Assembly (NCBI GenBank): GCA_963727535.1
Contig: CAVSGR010000006.1
Coordinates: 1,426,001 to 1,490,000, forward strand
Direction: 5' to 3'
DNA: 64,000 bases
Source of the DNA: RBG-16-34-14 sp963727535
Lineage (GTDB): Bacteria > Bacteroidota > Ignavibacteria > Ignavibacteriales > Ignavibacteriaceae
The first letter of the stretch is position 1. The number at the start of each line of letters is the position of its first letter. The notes under the pieces are model-generated. The model searched no databases. It saw nothing but the letters and a program-made list of their open reading frames with translations, and had not been told where the DNA came from. Position numbers and translations under genes: made by a program. This document shows positions 38,790 through 47,973 of the stretch, piece after piece.

Positions 38790-38865
38790 GCTGGTGTAGC
38801 TCAGCTGGTAGAGCAGCTGATTTGTAATCAGCCGGTCGGCGGTTCGAATCCGTCCACCAGCTCCA
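38790..38865 (+). tRNA. tRNA-Thr (anticodon TGT)
   Basis: Complete cloverleaf. Acceptor GCTGGTG pairs with CACCAGC; D-stem GCTC/GAGC; anticodon stem GCTGA/TCAGC around loop TTTGTAA with TGT at 38823-38825; T-stem GGCGG/CCGTC with loop TTCGAAT. CCA is encoded at 38863-38865. Reads ACA threonine codons. Confidence 0.97.
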
Positions 38866-38869
38866 TTTT

Positions 38870-38902
38870 AGTCAAAAATTAAAACTTTTCGTTTGACTTT
38901 TT
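38870..38902 (+). terminator. intrinsic terminator after tRNA-Thr
   Basis: Stem AGTCAAA (38870-38876) pairs with TTTGACT (38892-38898), directly followed by TTTT. It lies 4 bases after the tRNA CCA end. Confidence 0.6.
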
Positions 38903-38980
38903 AGACTTACCTTCGAATTTTAACCTAATTCTCTTGACTCTTTTTAAAAGAACAGACATAAGAATTTTTATTAACTTGGA

Positions 38981-39778
38981 TTATTTAAGTAAAAGCATTT
39001 TCTTTATTTGCGTAAAACTTTCAGTTTGAAGCCTGTATATATAAGTCCCGCTTGTTAAGTTTTCAGCATTGAATATAACAGCGTGAAGTCCTGCTTCTAT
39101 ATCCTGCTCAATCAAACTTTTAACTTTCTCGCCGAGTATGTTAAAAATGTCGATCTTTACCCTCGATGCCACAGGTAAGGAAAATTTGATATTAGTAACA
39201 GGATTGAAAGGATTCGGGAAGTTTTGATAAAGTTCATATTTGTTAGGTATAACTTCTATCTCTATGTAAGTAGAGATACTATTATGAATAAAATTGCTTA
39301 CACTAGTAGCACTACTACTCCTTATGTTTACTTCAGTTGCATCACTACCGGCAAAGTCCCAAGCTACATTTGCTATCTGAATAGAAAATGGGACAGTATT
39401 TGTAATTCTAAATCTTCCAATTTTAACATTTGAAGTTGAAACATAATCATACCCAGGATTACTACCCGCAATAAGATTCTGTGTCCCTCCATCATCGGTA
39501 ATTCCAATCCCTACATTAGGTGGATTGGATAATCCTGAACTTCCTGAAAGATAGCTGAATGACAAATTTCCTCCATTTGCTATTCCTTTATTAAATGTAA
39601 ATACTAACTGGTATGAGGTTAAATCTATTGTACCTAATGTGCTCTTTACAAAAACATCAAATTCGTATTCTGTTGTGCTTGTTTGAACATCATTTGTCAG
39701 GCTCATCTGGTATTGTGCAAACGAGTTGTTAAAACAACCTATAAACAGAATTATTATAAAAAGTTGAATTTTTCTCAT
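38981..39778 (-). CDS. secreted protein with type IX secretion sorting tail
   Basis: 265 residues. Signal peptide (LFIIILFIGCFNNSFAQ), a beta-rich mid part resembling cohesin-like or carbohydrate-binding sandwich folds (TSTTEYEFDVFVKSTLGTIDL ... SYQLVFTFNKG), and a C-terminal type A T9SS signal: YELYQNFPNPFNPVTNIKF, then VKIDIFNILGEKV and GTYIYRLQTESF. Such tails route proteins through the outer membrane and are cleaved or attached to the surface. With the SGNH protein gene (25 bases upstream on the same strand) it forms a two-gene unit. No catalytic motif seen. Confidence 0.82.
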   Translation of the reverse strand: MRKIQLFIIILFIGCFNNSFAQYQMSLTNDVQTSTTEYEFDVFVKSTLGTIDLTSYQLVFTFNKGIANGGNLSFSYLSGSSGLSNPPNVGIGITDDGGTQNLIAGSNPGYDYVSTSNVKIGRFRITNTVPFSIQIANVAWDFAGSDATEVNIRSSSATSVSNFIHNSISTYIEIEVIPNKYELYQNFPNPFNPVTNIKFSLPVASRVKIDIFNILGEKVKSLIEQDIEAGLHAVIFNAENLTSGTYIYRLQTESFTQIKKMLLLK

Positions 39779-39803
39779 ATCTAATATTCTTTTTAATATT
39801 CAT

Positions 39804-41312
39804 TTATGGAACTTGTGAAATGCTAAATAAATTATTTGATACTGGATTGTAGTCCGTTACAGAAACCGAGCCATTCATATTATGATCTCCAAGCTTATAT
39901 CCGATTTGAAATAAATTATTCGATACAGCATTAAAATCACCAAATGATATTGATTTATTGCCATCACTGTTTCCTGCAATCATTCCCCAGACTCCACTTC
40001 CTATTTCTTTTGCTCCAATGCTGCCACCTGCAAACTGACCGCTACCTGTTGTGAAATTATAAGTGAGAGTATAATCCCCCAGTGTAACCGGACTATTACT
40101 CATAACAGCAAGGTGGTTTCTATGTTTGACTACAATATAGTAATCATCAAAAGGAATTCCGCTGAAATTTAATTTACTGATTCCGTTGATATCAACTATT
40201 TCACCATTATTTTTAATAAATCCAGCCCTGGAAGCAATTACCGTACTTGCATTAGTCTTATCTCTCAATTCAACTAAAACCCAATCTACGATATCACTTG
40301 AAGGAATACTACCTACGGTTTCACCCTGTGAATAGGGATCCATAAGAGGCAAATACTCTCCACTATTAAGCGCAGTACTCATAGCATTACCCTCATCATC
40401 ATAAGGTCCCTCTAAAAATACTTTAACATCAACAAGTAGTGGCAAAACTGTTCTTAGAGAATCGAACCATAGATCCGCCATTACCCCATAACCGGCAGTA
40501 TTAGGGTGCAAATCATATAAATTTCTATTTGAGTTTGGACGACTACCTGTCCAGTATGTAAAATTCTGATTTGAGTTAACTGGTGTACCAAAATAAAGTT
40601 CTAAAGCATTATACATATCTACAATAATTATACTTTGGTTCCTTGTACCTAATAAAGAATCAATTTTAATTTCCAATGTATCATTAAAATTCTTTGTTAT
40701 TGTGTGGCGAGTTTCATTATCATTTCTGTCGATAATCTTAGCAACAATCGTAGTTATACTATTATTAAAAAAATAAATAGTATCAAGAATATCTATGACT
40801 TTGTTGGCAAGAGATGATCCCTCCTCAAAATCTGAACTGGAACTAATATCATTCGTCCCAATATGCAAAAGTATAATATCCGGAGGATTGTTCATTAAAA
40901 ATTTCGTTAATGAATCCAACAAGGATAAATTTGATGCAAAAGGATTATAAGCTTCCAAGCCCCCATGCCCCTCATGATTAGGATCGGTGCCATCACCCGT
41001 TACACTGCCTACAAAATCTATAATGTAACCTGCAGATATTAATTGATTATATAGAAAATCTCTATATCCTACACTATCGGGATCATCTGGATTAACTCCC
41101 CAGGTGATGGAATCACCCAATGGCATTATTTTAATAGTATTGCTTTGAGCAGAAATTTGAACAACCCCACCCAAGAACGGTTCTTCTCGTGCCGAAAACT
41201 GTTCCCATTCCGGCACCGCCAAAAGTAACGTAATCATTAATAGGGAAATCTTTTTTTTGATTAAATTGTTAAAAGTAAAAGTTAGCCCCAGACGGTGTGA
41301 ATGATTCACCAT
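39804..41312 (-). CDS. secreted SGNH/GDSL hydrolase with dockerin-like C-terminus
   Basis: 502 residues. A hydrophobic N-terminal segment (about 21-33) serves for export. The SGNH domain follows with block I GDSITWG (Ser68), a Gly block, block III LLHIGTND and block V DLHPNTAGY, so Ser, Gly, Asn, Asp and His are all present. These enzymes remove acetyl or other acyl groups from polysaccharides or lipids. The end holds two Ca-loop-like dockerin repeats (GNSDGNKSISFGDFNAVSNNL and GDHNMNGSVSVTDYNPVSNNL). The linker region is unassigned. Likely a carbohydrate esterase; substrate unknown. Confidence 0.82.
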   Translation of the reverse strand: MVNHSHRLGLTFTFNNLIKKKISLLMITLLLAVPEWEQFSAREEPFLGGVVQISAQSNTIKIMPLGDSITWGVNPDDPDSVGYRDFLYNQLISAGYIIDFVGSVTGDGTDPNHEGHGGLEAYNPFASNLSLLDSLTKFLMNNPPDIILLHIGTNDISSSSDFEEGSSLANKVIDILDTIYFFNNSITTIVAKIIDRNDNETRHTITKNFNDTLEIKIDSLLGTRNQSIIIVDMYNALELYFGTPVNSNQNFTYWTGSRPNSNRNLYDLHPNTAGYGVMADLWFDSLRTVLPLLVDVKVFLEGPYDDEGNAMSTALNSGEYLPLMDPYSQGETVGSIPSSDIVDWVLVELRDKTNASTVIASRAGFIKNNGEIVDINGISKLNFSGIPFDDYYIVVKHRNHLAVMSNSPVTLGDYTLTYNFTTGSGQFAGGSIGAKEIGSGVWGMIAGNSDGNKSISFGDFNAVSNNLFQIGYKLGDHNMNGSVSVTDYNPVSNNLFSISQVP

Positions 41313-41520
41313 TTTATATCCTTCAGGAAATCCTCTAATAAAAGATCGAATTTATGAACGAAATAAACACTAGCTTAGTATAAAAGAAGTAAAGAAAAAA
41401 TGGTCCAAAAGGATGAAAAAGGATCTACATCTTTTTGTTGGGGAATGATTTTTGAATTTTTGGTAGATTAAAATTATAGTTTAACCTTCACTTAGTGCAG
41501 GGCAATAAATTGAGTAAACA

Positions 41521-42318
41521 ATGAAAGAATTAAAAGTTATTTTCTCTTTAGCATTTTTATTACTAATACTTGAACCTTTAACATTATTCGAAATCTGTTT
41601 GTTAAAGTATACTTCTATTTATGCACAAACAGTAGATCAATGCTCTCAACAGTTAATCAATGCTGAAGAAGAATATCACTTAGGAAAATGGAACGAATCT
41701 ATTGAGTTAATAGAAAAATGCTTGGTGGAGCCAAATCTTTCCGAAATTGAAAAAGGGAAAGCATACAGAATTTTGAGTTTAATTTATATTGCAATGCAGT
41801 CAGAAGAAGAAGCAAACAATGCTGTAAAGAATCTTCTTATAATGGTTCCTAATTATAAAATACAGCCAGATATGGATCCTCCATCATTACAAAAATATAT
41901 TGATGATATAACACACACTTTAACACCTGAAATCGACTTTATTTTACCGAGTTCTATAGAAAAAAATGCTGATGGATTCACGATGTCAGTTCAGGGTTCA
42001 AACTTTGTTTATGGCTCTAAGGTTTTGATTAACGGAAAAGGGAGAGCAACAACTTTTATAAGTGACACCATACTGTTGGCAAAATTCTCTGCAAGCGATA
42101 TGCTAATTGATGATGGATATGAAATCACTGTCTACAGTCCGATATTAAACGGCAGAGAATCCAATCCAAAAAAATTCGTGGTTGAATCCTCATCAGTTTC
42201 ATTGTGGGAATGGTTTGCTTTGGGAACCGTAGCAACTACTCTTGTGGTTATAGCAATAAATTTATTAAAACCTGATCCAGATCCAAAACCTATAGCAGAA
42301 CCTCCTGAAAGGCCTTAG
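41521..42318 (+). CDS. exported helical/IPT-like protein with C-terminal anchor
   Basis: 265 residues. Signal-like N-terminus (FLLLILEPLTLFEICLL). Residues about 40-130 are TPR-like (CSQQLINAEEEYHLGKWNESIELIEKCL ... AYRILSLIYIAMQSEEEANNAVKNLL). Residues about 138-222 look like an IPT/TIG immunoglobulin-like sandwich (SSIEKNADGFTMSVQGSNFVYGSKVLINGK). A TM helix near 230-250 (FALGTVATTLVVIAINLL) and a Pro-rich tail end the protein. It immediately precedes the BACON gene (29 bases) on the same strand, so they probably work together. No known family name. Confidence 0.6.
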   Translation: MKELKVIFSLAFLLLILEPLTLFEICLLKYTSIYAQTVDQCSQQLINAEEEYHLGKWNESIELIEKCLVEPNLSEIEKGKAYRILSLIYIAMQSEEEANNAVKNLLIMVPNYKIQPDMDPPSLQKYIDDITHTLTPEIDFILPSSIEKNADGFTMSVQGSNFVYGSKVLINGKGRATTFISDTILLAKFSASDMLIDDGYEITVYSPILNGRESNPKKFVVESSSVSLWEWFALGTVATTLVVIAINLLKPDPDPKPIAEPPERP

Positions 42319-42386
42319 AAAATAGAATAGATACATTTTAATGATATATGATTTTTAATAGTGTCTGCTTGAAAGATGGTAAGAAA

Positions 42387-45300
42387 ATGAAAAAATATTT
42401 ACTTCTGGAAATGATTATTGTTTCATTTTTGTTTTTAAATAATGATTTAATGGCACAAACATTAATAGTCAACCCATCACTTCAGATAGTACAGGATGAA
42501 TCTGGTCAAACAATATTTATAGTAACGTCATATATAAATTGGACAGTCAGTGATGATGCAACCTGGTTAACAGTTAGTCCGACAAGTGGATTTGGAAATG
42601 ATACACTAATTGTAACATTTGAAAGGAACCGATCACGTAATTCAAGAAATGGGACTATAGAAGTAACTGGTGGAGGAATAACCAGAACAGTTACAATAAC
42701 ACAGGTAAAAAAAGATGCTAAATTAAACTTAACACTCAAACAAAAAAATAGAGCAGTAGGAGATACAGCAGGAAGCACAACATTTGATGTAACATCGAAT
42801 GTAACCTGGATGGTAAATGATAATGCAGAATGGCTGACTGTGATTCCTGAATTTGCCACAAATAACGATGTACTTACTGCTACATACACAGAGAACACAA
42901 CAACAAGTCAAAGAGTAGGAACGATAACTGTAACAGGTGGAGGGATAACAAGAACAGTTACAGTAACACAGGCAGCAGGATCAGCGATATTAACAGTAAC
43001 ACCATCAACCCGATCAGTAACAAATGCATCGGGAAGTACAACATTTACAGTAGAGTCAAATACAAACTGGACAGTTAATGATGATGCAGAATGGTTAACA
43101 GTTAGTCCGACAAGTGGAAATAATAGCAAAACGCTTACTGCTACATTTACAGAGAACATAGCAACAAATCAAAGAGTAGGAACGATAACTGTAACAGGCG
43201 GAGGGATAACGAGAACAGTTATAGTAATACAGTCAGCAGGATCAGAAATATTAACAGTAACACCATCAAACAAATCTGTAACAAACGCATCAGGAAGTAC
43301 AACATTTACAGTAGAATCAAATACAAACTGGTCAGTTAATGATGATGCAACCTGGTTAACAGTTAGTCCGGCAAGTGGAAATAATAACGAAACACTTATT
43401 GCTACTTATACAGAAAATACGACAACAAGTCAAAGAGTAGGAACGATAACTGTAATAAGTGGCGGGATAATGAGAACAGTTACAGTAACACAGTCAGCAG
43501 GATCAGCGATATTAACAGTAACACCATCAAACAAATCTGTAACAAACGCATCAGGAAGTACAACATTTACAGTAGAATCAAATACAAACTGGACAATTAG
43601 TGATGATGCAATCTGGTTAACAGTTAGTCCGGCAAGTGGAAATAACAACAGAACACTTACTACTAGTTATACAGAGAACACGACAACAAGTCAAAGAGTA
43701 GGAAAGATAACTGTAACAGGCGGCGGGATAACAACGACTGTTACAGTAACACAATTAGCAGGATCAGCAATATTAAGAGTAATACCATCAAACCGATCCG
43801 TAACAAATGCATCAGGAAGTACAACATTTATAGTGGAGTCAAATACAAACTGGACAGTTAGTGATGATGCAGAATGGTTAACAGTTAGTCCGGCAAGTGG
43901 AAATAATAGCGAAACACTTACTGCTAGTTATACAGAGAACACGACAACAAGTCAAAGAGCAGGAACGATAACTGTAACAGGAGCCGGTATAACAATAACA
44001 GTTACAGTAATACAATCAGTAGGATCAGAAATAATAACAGTAACACCATCAAACCGATCCGTAACAAATGCATCAGGAAGTACAACATTTATAGTGGAGT
44101 CAAATACAAACTGGACAGTTAGTGATGATGCAGAATGGTTAACTGTGATTCCTGAATTTGGTATAAATAAAGATACACTTATTGCTACTTATACAGAGAA
44201 CACAACAAAAAGTCAAAGAGTAGGAACGATAACTGTTACGGGTGGCGGGATAACAAGTAGTCCAACAAGATCGGTTACAGTAATACAATCAGCAGGATCA
44301 GAAATATTAACAGTAACACCATCAAACCAATCCGTAACAAACGCATCTGGAAGCACAACATTTTCAGTGGAGTCAAATACAAACTGGACAGTTAGTGATG
44401 ATGCAGAATGGCTGACTGTGATTCCCGAATTTGGTATAAATAACTATACACTTACTACTACTTATACAGAGAACACAACTATAAGTCAAAGAATGGGAAG
44501 GATAACTATAACAGGCGGCGAGATAACAAGAATAGTTACAGTAACACAATCAGCAGGATCAGCAATATTAACAATAACACCATCAGCCCGATCAGTAACA
44601 AATGCATCAGGAAGTACAACATTTACAATGGAGTCAAATACAAACTGGACAGTTAACGATGATGCAGAATGGTTAACAGTTAGTCCGACAAGTGGAAATA
44701 ATAACGATACACTTACTACTACATATACAGAGAACACAACAAAAAATCAAAGAGTAGGAACGATAACTGTTACGGGTGGCGGGATAACAAGTAGTCCGAC
44801 AAGAACAGTTATAGTAATACAGTCAGCAGGATCAGAAATATTAACAGTAACACCATCAAACAAATCAGTAACGAATGCATCAGGAAGTACAACATTTACA
44901 GTGGAGTCAAATACAAACTGGACAGTTAATGATGATGCAGAATGGTTAACAGTTAGTCCGATAAGTGGAAATAATAACGAAACACTTACTGCTACATATA
45001 CAGGGAACACAACAATAAGTCAAAGAGTAGGAACGATAACTGTAACAAGTGGCGGGATAACGAGAACAGTTATAGTAATACAGTCAGCAGGATCAGCAAT
45101 ATTAACAGTAACACCATCAAACAAATCAGTAACAAACGCATCAGGAAGTACAACATTTACAGTGGAGTCAAATACAAACTGGACAGTTAATGATGATGCA
45201 GAATGGTTAACAGTTAGTCCGATAAATGAAAATAATAGCGATACACTTACTGCTACATATACAGGGAACACAACAATAAGTCAAAGAGTAGGAACGATAA

Positions 45301-46877
45301 CTGTAACAAGTGGCGGGATAATGAGAACAGTTACAGTAACACAGTCAGCAGGATCAGCGATATTAACAGTAACACCATCAAACCAATCAGTAACAAATGC
45401 ATCAGGAAGTACAGCATTTATAGTGGAGTCAAATACAAACTGGACAGTTAGTGATGATGCAGCCTGGTTAACAGTTAGTCCGACAAGTGGAAATAATAAC
45501 GATACACTTACTACTACATATACAGAGGACACAACAACAAGCCAAAGAGTAGGAAAGATAACTGTAACAGGAGCCGGGATAACAAGAACAGTTACAGTAA
45601 CGCAAAGCGGTTCACCTATTACATTAATACATCATTACAGCTTTGATGATATAGATAAAATAAGCAATTATCAAATGATTGGTTTACCGGGTGCAAACAA
45701 TGTATTAATCAGCAGTATCATGATAGGTTTACCTGGGAAAGAAGGTGATTGGCGGGCATTCTGGGATTCCGGAAATTTACCTTTAACTGAATATAATGGG
45801 AATGATGAATTTTATTTTAAACCAGGTAGGGCATTCTGGATAATAAGCAGATATATAATTAATATAAATCTATCAGTATTTCCAGTTTCATTATCTGTAG
45901 ACAGCACTTTTTTAGTTCAGATACATCCTGGGTGGAATTTGATCTCAAATCCCTTTGACAAAGTTTTAACCTGGAACAGTGTTAACAACGTAAATGGTGG
46001 AAATCTGCAGCCAATCTATTCTTATCAGAATGGCTATTATATTAATACACCAATCTTTGAGCCATACAAGGGATATTATTTCTTCTGTAATGATAGCTTA
46101 ACAAGTCTTAAAATACCATATTATTCGGAAAATGTTTTGCCTAAGAAAAATTACATTAATTCAAAAGAATTAGAAATTGCATTGACATTAAATGGAGTTT
46201 CCAGATTTGAAATAAGTGCTGGGATTGCGGAGGATGCTAAAAGCGGTGTTGATTTACTTGATATCTTTTCGCCCCCTTCACTTTTCTGTGATGTTAATAT
46301 GAGTTTATTTAGCGATGAAATTGAAACAGAGTATAAATATCTTCAGAAAGAATTCAGGCCTGAAATAGGTGAAGGACAGAGCTTCAACATTTTAATCAAA
46401 AACATATCAAACGAGACATTGGAGCTTGTTACAAAAGGATTGGGAAACTTCAGTGAATATGAATTGTATTTATTGGATAAGAGTCTCGCGAAACTTTATG
46501 ATTTAAGAAAACAGAAAAATATAGAAATACCGAAAAACACATCCGGAAAAGGATACGTATTATATATTGGAACAGAAGAATATATAAGTCAAAAGAAAGT
46601 TAACTTAATTCCCCTCGAATATGTTTTATTCCAGAACTACCCAAATCCTTTTAATCCGAGTACAACAATTAAATATTCAATACCAAAACAAGCTAATGTA
46701 ATGCTTAAAATATATGATCTACTCGGAGAAGAAATAGAAACTTTAGTTAATGAAGAAAAATCAGCAGGGAATTATGAAGTCCAATTTGATGGAAGCGGTT
46801 TTTCAAGTGGGGTATATTTTTACCAAATGCTATCTGGTGAGTTTACTGATACAAAGAAATTTGTTTTGTTGAAATGA
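42387..46877 (+). CDS. secreted 12-copy BACON repeat protein with T9SS tail
   Basis: About 1496 residues from the ATG at 42387 (signal MKKYLLLEMIIVSFLFLNNDLMAQ); 42348 would add 13 residues without a signal advantage. Twelve consecutive BACON-type Ig-like domains of 87 residues follow, each with NWTVxDDAxWLTV, TITVTGGGI and TVTVTQSAGS. Two copies (7 and 9) have a four-residue SSPT insertion. A unique region (about 1075-1400) and a C-terminal T9SS tail (FQNYPNPFNPSTTIKYSIP ... GVYFYQM) end the protein. BACON domains bind glycans or mucin or act as spacers. An adhesin-like surface fibre is likely. Confidence 0.9.
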   Translation: MKKYLLLEMIIVSFLFLNNDLMAQTLIVNPSLQIVQDESGQTIFIVTSYINWTVSDDATWLTVSPTSGFGNDTLIVTFERNRSRNSRNGTIEVTGGGITRTVTITQVKKDAKLNLTLKQKNRAVGDTAGSTTFDVTSNVTWMVNDNAEWLTVIPEFATNNDVLTATYTENTTTSQRVGTITVTGGGITRTVTVTQAAGSAILTVTPSTRSVTNASGSTTFTVESNTNWTVNDDAEWLTVSPTSGNNSKTLTATFTENIATNQRVGTITVTGGGITRTVIVIQSAGSEILTVTPSNKSVTNASGSTTFTVESNTNWSVNDDATWLTVSPASGNNNETLIATYTENTTTSQRVGTITVISGGIMRTVTVTQSAGSAILTVTPSNKSVTNASGSTTFTVESNTNWTISDDAIWLTVSPASGNNNRTLTTSYTENTTTSQRVGKITVTGGGITTTVTVTQLAGSAILRVIPSNRSVTNASGSTTFIVESNTNWTVSDDAEWLTVSPASGNNSETLTASYTENTTTSQRAGTITVTGAGITITVTVIQSVGSEIITVTPSNRSVTNASGSTTFIVESNTNWTVSDDAEWLTVIPEFGINKDTLIATYTENTTKSQRVGTITVTGGGITSSPTRSVTVIQSAGSEILTVTPSNQSVTNASGSTTFSVESNTNWTVSDDAEWLTVIPEFGINNYTLTTTYTENTTISQRMGRITITGGEITRIVTVTQSAGSAILTITPSARSVTNASGSTTFTMESNTNWTVNDDAEWLTVSPTSGNNNDTLTTTYTENTTKNQRVGTITVTGGGITSSPTRTVIVIQSAGSEILTVTPSNKSVTNASGSTTFTVESNTNWTVNDDAEWLTVSPISGNNNETLTATYTGNTTISQRVGTITVTSGGITRTVIVIQSAGSAILTVTPSNKSVTNASGSTTFTVESNTNWTVNDDAEWLTVSPINENNSDTLTATYTGNTTISQRVGTITVTSGGIMRTVTVTQSAGSAILTVTPSNQSVTNASGSTAFIVESNTNWTVSDDAAWLTVSPTSGNNNDTLTTTYTEDTTTSQRVGKITVTGAGITRTVTVTQSGSPITLIHHYSFDDIDKISNYQMIGLPGANNVLISSIMIGLPGKEGDWRAFWDSGNLPLTEYNGNDEFYFKPGRAFWIISRYIININLSVFPVSLSVDSTFLVQIHPGWNLISNPFDKVLTWNSVNNVNGGNLQPIYSYQNGYYINTPIFEPYKGYYFFCNDSLTSLKIPYYSENVLPKKNYINSKELEIALTLNGVSRFEISAGIAEDAKSGVDLLDIFSPPSLFCDVNMSLFSDEIETEYKYLQKEFRPEIGEGQSFNILIKNISNETLELVTKGLGNFSEYELYLLDKSLAKLYDLRKQKNIEIPKNTSGKGYVLYIGTEEYISQKKVNLIPLEYVLFQNYPNPFNPSTTIKYSIPKQANVMLKIYDLLGEEIETLVNEEKSAGNYEVQFDGSGFSSGVYFYQMLSGEFTDTKKFVLLK
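42459..45612 (+). repeat. 12 tandem 261-bp repeats coding BACON domains
   Basis: The unit is 261 bp (for example atattaacag at 42987 recurs at 43248). Two units carry an extra 12 bases (near 44250-44270 and 44790-44805). The first two units are divergent; units 3-12 are close to one another, and units 2, 7 and 8 share an IPEF variant at the same place, which suggests exchange between copies. Long open frames on the opposite strand are by-products of this repetition. Confidence 0.93.
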
Positions 46878-47007
46878 AATAAAGACAAAGGATTATTCTT
46901 GGTTCAAAGTTGCATTATCAATGTTATAAAAAGTTTTCCTTGACACCTTTCTAATATATTTCTACATTTCTTTTGAGATTAGTTTAAGTCTAAAGGTTCT
47001 CGTATAT
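46878..47007. other. intergenic, no feature seen
   Basis: AT-rich sequence between the BACON gene stop and the tRNA 3' half. The missing 5' half of the tRNA, expected to carry GGGCCC and a D-arm, is not found here. Confidence 0.6.
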
Positions 47008-47052
47008 CTCATAATCAGCGGGTCGGTGGTTCAAGCCCATCTGGGCCCACTA
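47008..47052 (+). pseudogene. 3' half of a CAT-anticodon tRNA (Met/Ile2), probable att site
   Basis: Starts exactly at the anticodon loop (CTCATAA, anticodon CAT at 47010-47012). It continues with the 3' anticodon stem TCAGC, variable loop, T-stem GGTGG/CCATC with loop TTCAAGC, and acceptor strand TGGGCCC plus discriminator A. Nothing upstream pairs with the acceptor. A fragment running from the anticodon loop to the 3' end is what remains when an integrase uses the anticodon loop as its crossover point. No intact copy with CAT anticodon is in the window. Confidence 0.75.
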
Positions 47053-47205
47053 AAAAGCTTCAAAGCAAATTGTCTTGAGGCTTTTTTATTTTGTGAAACC
47101 GCAAGGGTCCCTATGACTTTGTACCGAAAATGTACCCATTTTGTACCCACTTTTTGCAGATACAATCCTGTATTTAATGGTTGGTTAATATTGTAAGTTA
47201 GAATC
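47031..47205 (-). pseudogene. possible tyrosine-integrase C-terminal remnant
   Basis: Minus-strand codons read YNINQPLNTGLYLQKVGTKW, then VHFRYKVIGT and on into the tRNA 3' end, where it stops. VGTKW-type tails are seen at the end of some integrases that sit beside their tRNA target. The same DNA holds three TGTACC copies with 11-base spacing (47120, 47131, 47142), which could instead be integrase arm sites. No catalytic R-H-R-Y motif is present. Weak call. Confidence 0.28.
47052..47087 (+). terminator. intrinsic terminator behind the tRNA fragment
   Basis: Twelve-pair hairpin with one G-U pair: AAAAAGCTTCAA (47052-47063) against TTGAGGCTTTTT (47075-47086), ending in a T6 run and a further T-rich stretch. 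It probably ended the original tRNA transcript. Confidence 0.7.
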
Positions 47206-47243
47206 AATTGTATTTAAGAAAAACTTAGTGATTGCTTTGTTCT

Positions 47244-47403
47244 TTAGCAACAAGTAAAAGTAATTTTTCCAGGTTGATATATTATTGCAAACTCTTTCCC
47301 TATTTCAAAACCTGAATTAAGCAGCATATTCATTTTTAATTTTTATCTGAGGAACATCTTTTGAATCCCTCTTATTTGGATTATAACTTTTATAAACTTT
47401 CAT
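47244..47403 (-). pseudogene. SymE-like toxin gene, frameshifted
   Basis: A strong ribosome site (aaggagg, complement of cctcctt) precedes ATG at 47401-47403. The first frame gives MKVYKSYNPNKRDSKDVPQI plus KIKN and stops soon after. One base later the other frame gives MLLNSGFEIGKEFAIIYQPG, then KITFTC to the stop at 47244-47246. Joined, this is the SymE pattern (VP-x-I-x-hydrophobic ... L-x-x-SGFEIG-x-x-hydrophobic ... G-x-hydrophobic). SymE proteins are AbrB-fold SOS-induced toxins. The shift lies in the A5 run near 47330, so an indel error is also possible. Confidence 0.55.
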
Positions 47404-47973
47404 ACTATCCTCCTTAAGTTGAATCATCACACAAAGGCACTATGCCCCGTAACTAATTTTTATTTTGATTTACTTATGCAGTCAAGGTGAAAAAGACTGC
47501 CGATAACAATAGATATTAGTCAAACAAAGAAAAAAGGACTTACTAAAATCTTTAACTCACTTGATCCGTTTGTGCTTCATAAGAAAGTAAAAAATAATAT
47601 CAGAGGGATACTGAATCTTTATTGACCCGAAACTGTTAATCTACTTATCCACTTGTTAACAAAGAAAGAAAAAAAATAGAAAAAAAAGAAAGAAACTATT
47701 ATTATGGCTATTATTTTTTACTATTTACCTTTTATGAACCCATTTATTACATATCTTTTTTCCTTTTCCTCCGGTTACCTTTTATTATGACCCAACACGA
47801 TAGCACGACAGAAACAGTTGAGATGAATAATGTGTCTACCCAATTGAGAGATTGGTTTTGAAAGCGCGGAATAAGAATCTTAACGCATGTGCAAATTAAT
47901 TACACACAGAGACAAGTATTATAAAAGCATTTATTTTATTTTGTATAAATATTTTTTAGTAATAGTGAAGCTT
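47404..47973. other. 570-base gap without a recognisable gene
   Basis: Contains an A/G-rich run (47660-47700, aaagaaag words) and a T-rich stretch (47710-47790). An ATG at 47887 is in frame with the GH92 gene but would add 29 residues before the obvious signal peptide. No tRNA, transposase or inverted repeat was seen. Confidence 0.5.

Noticed and set aside
42506..45532. Series of about 83-codon open frames on the minus strand inside the BACON repeats
   Set aside because: They recur with the 261-bp unit and encode low-complexity Val/Thr peptides with no ribosome sites; they are by-products of the repeat on the coding strand.
47887..47973. Upstream ATG giving a longer GH92 N-terminus
   Set aside because: The extra 29 residues precede an obvious signal peptide that begins at the internal ATG 47974.
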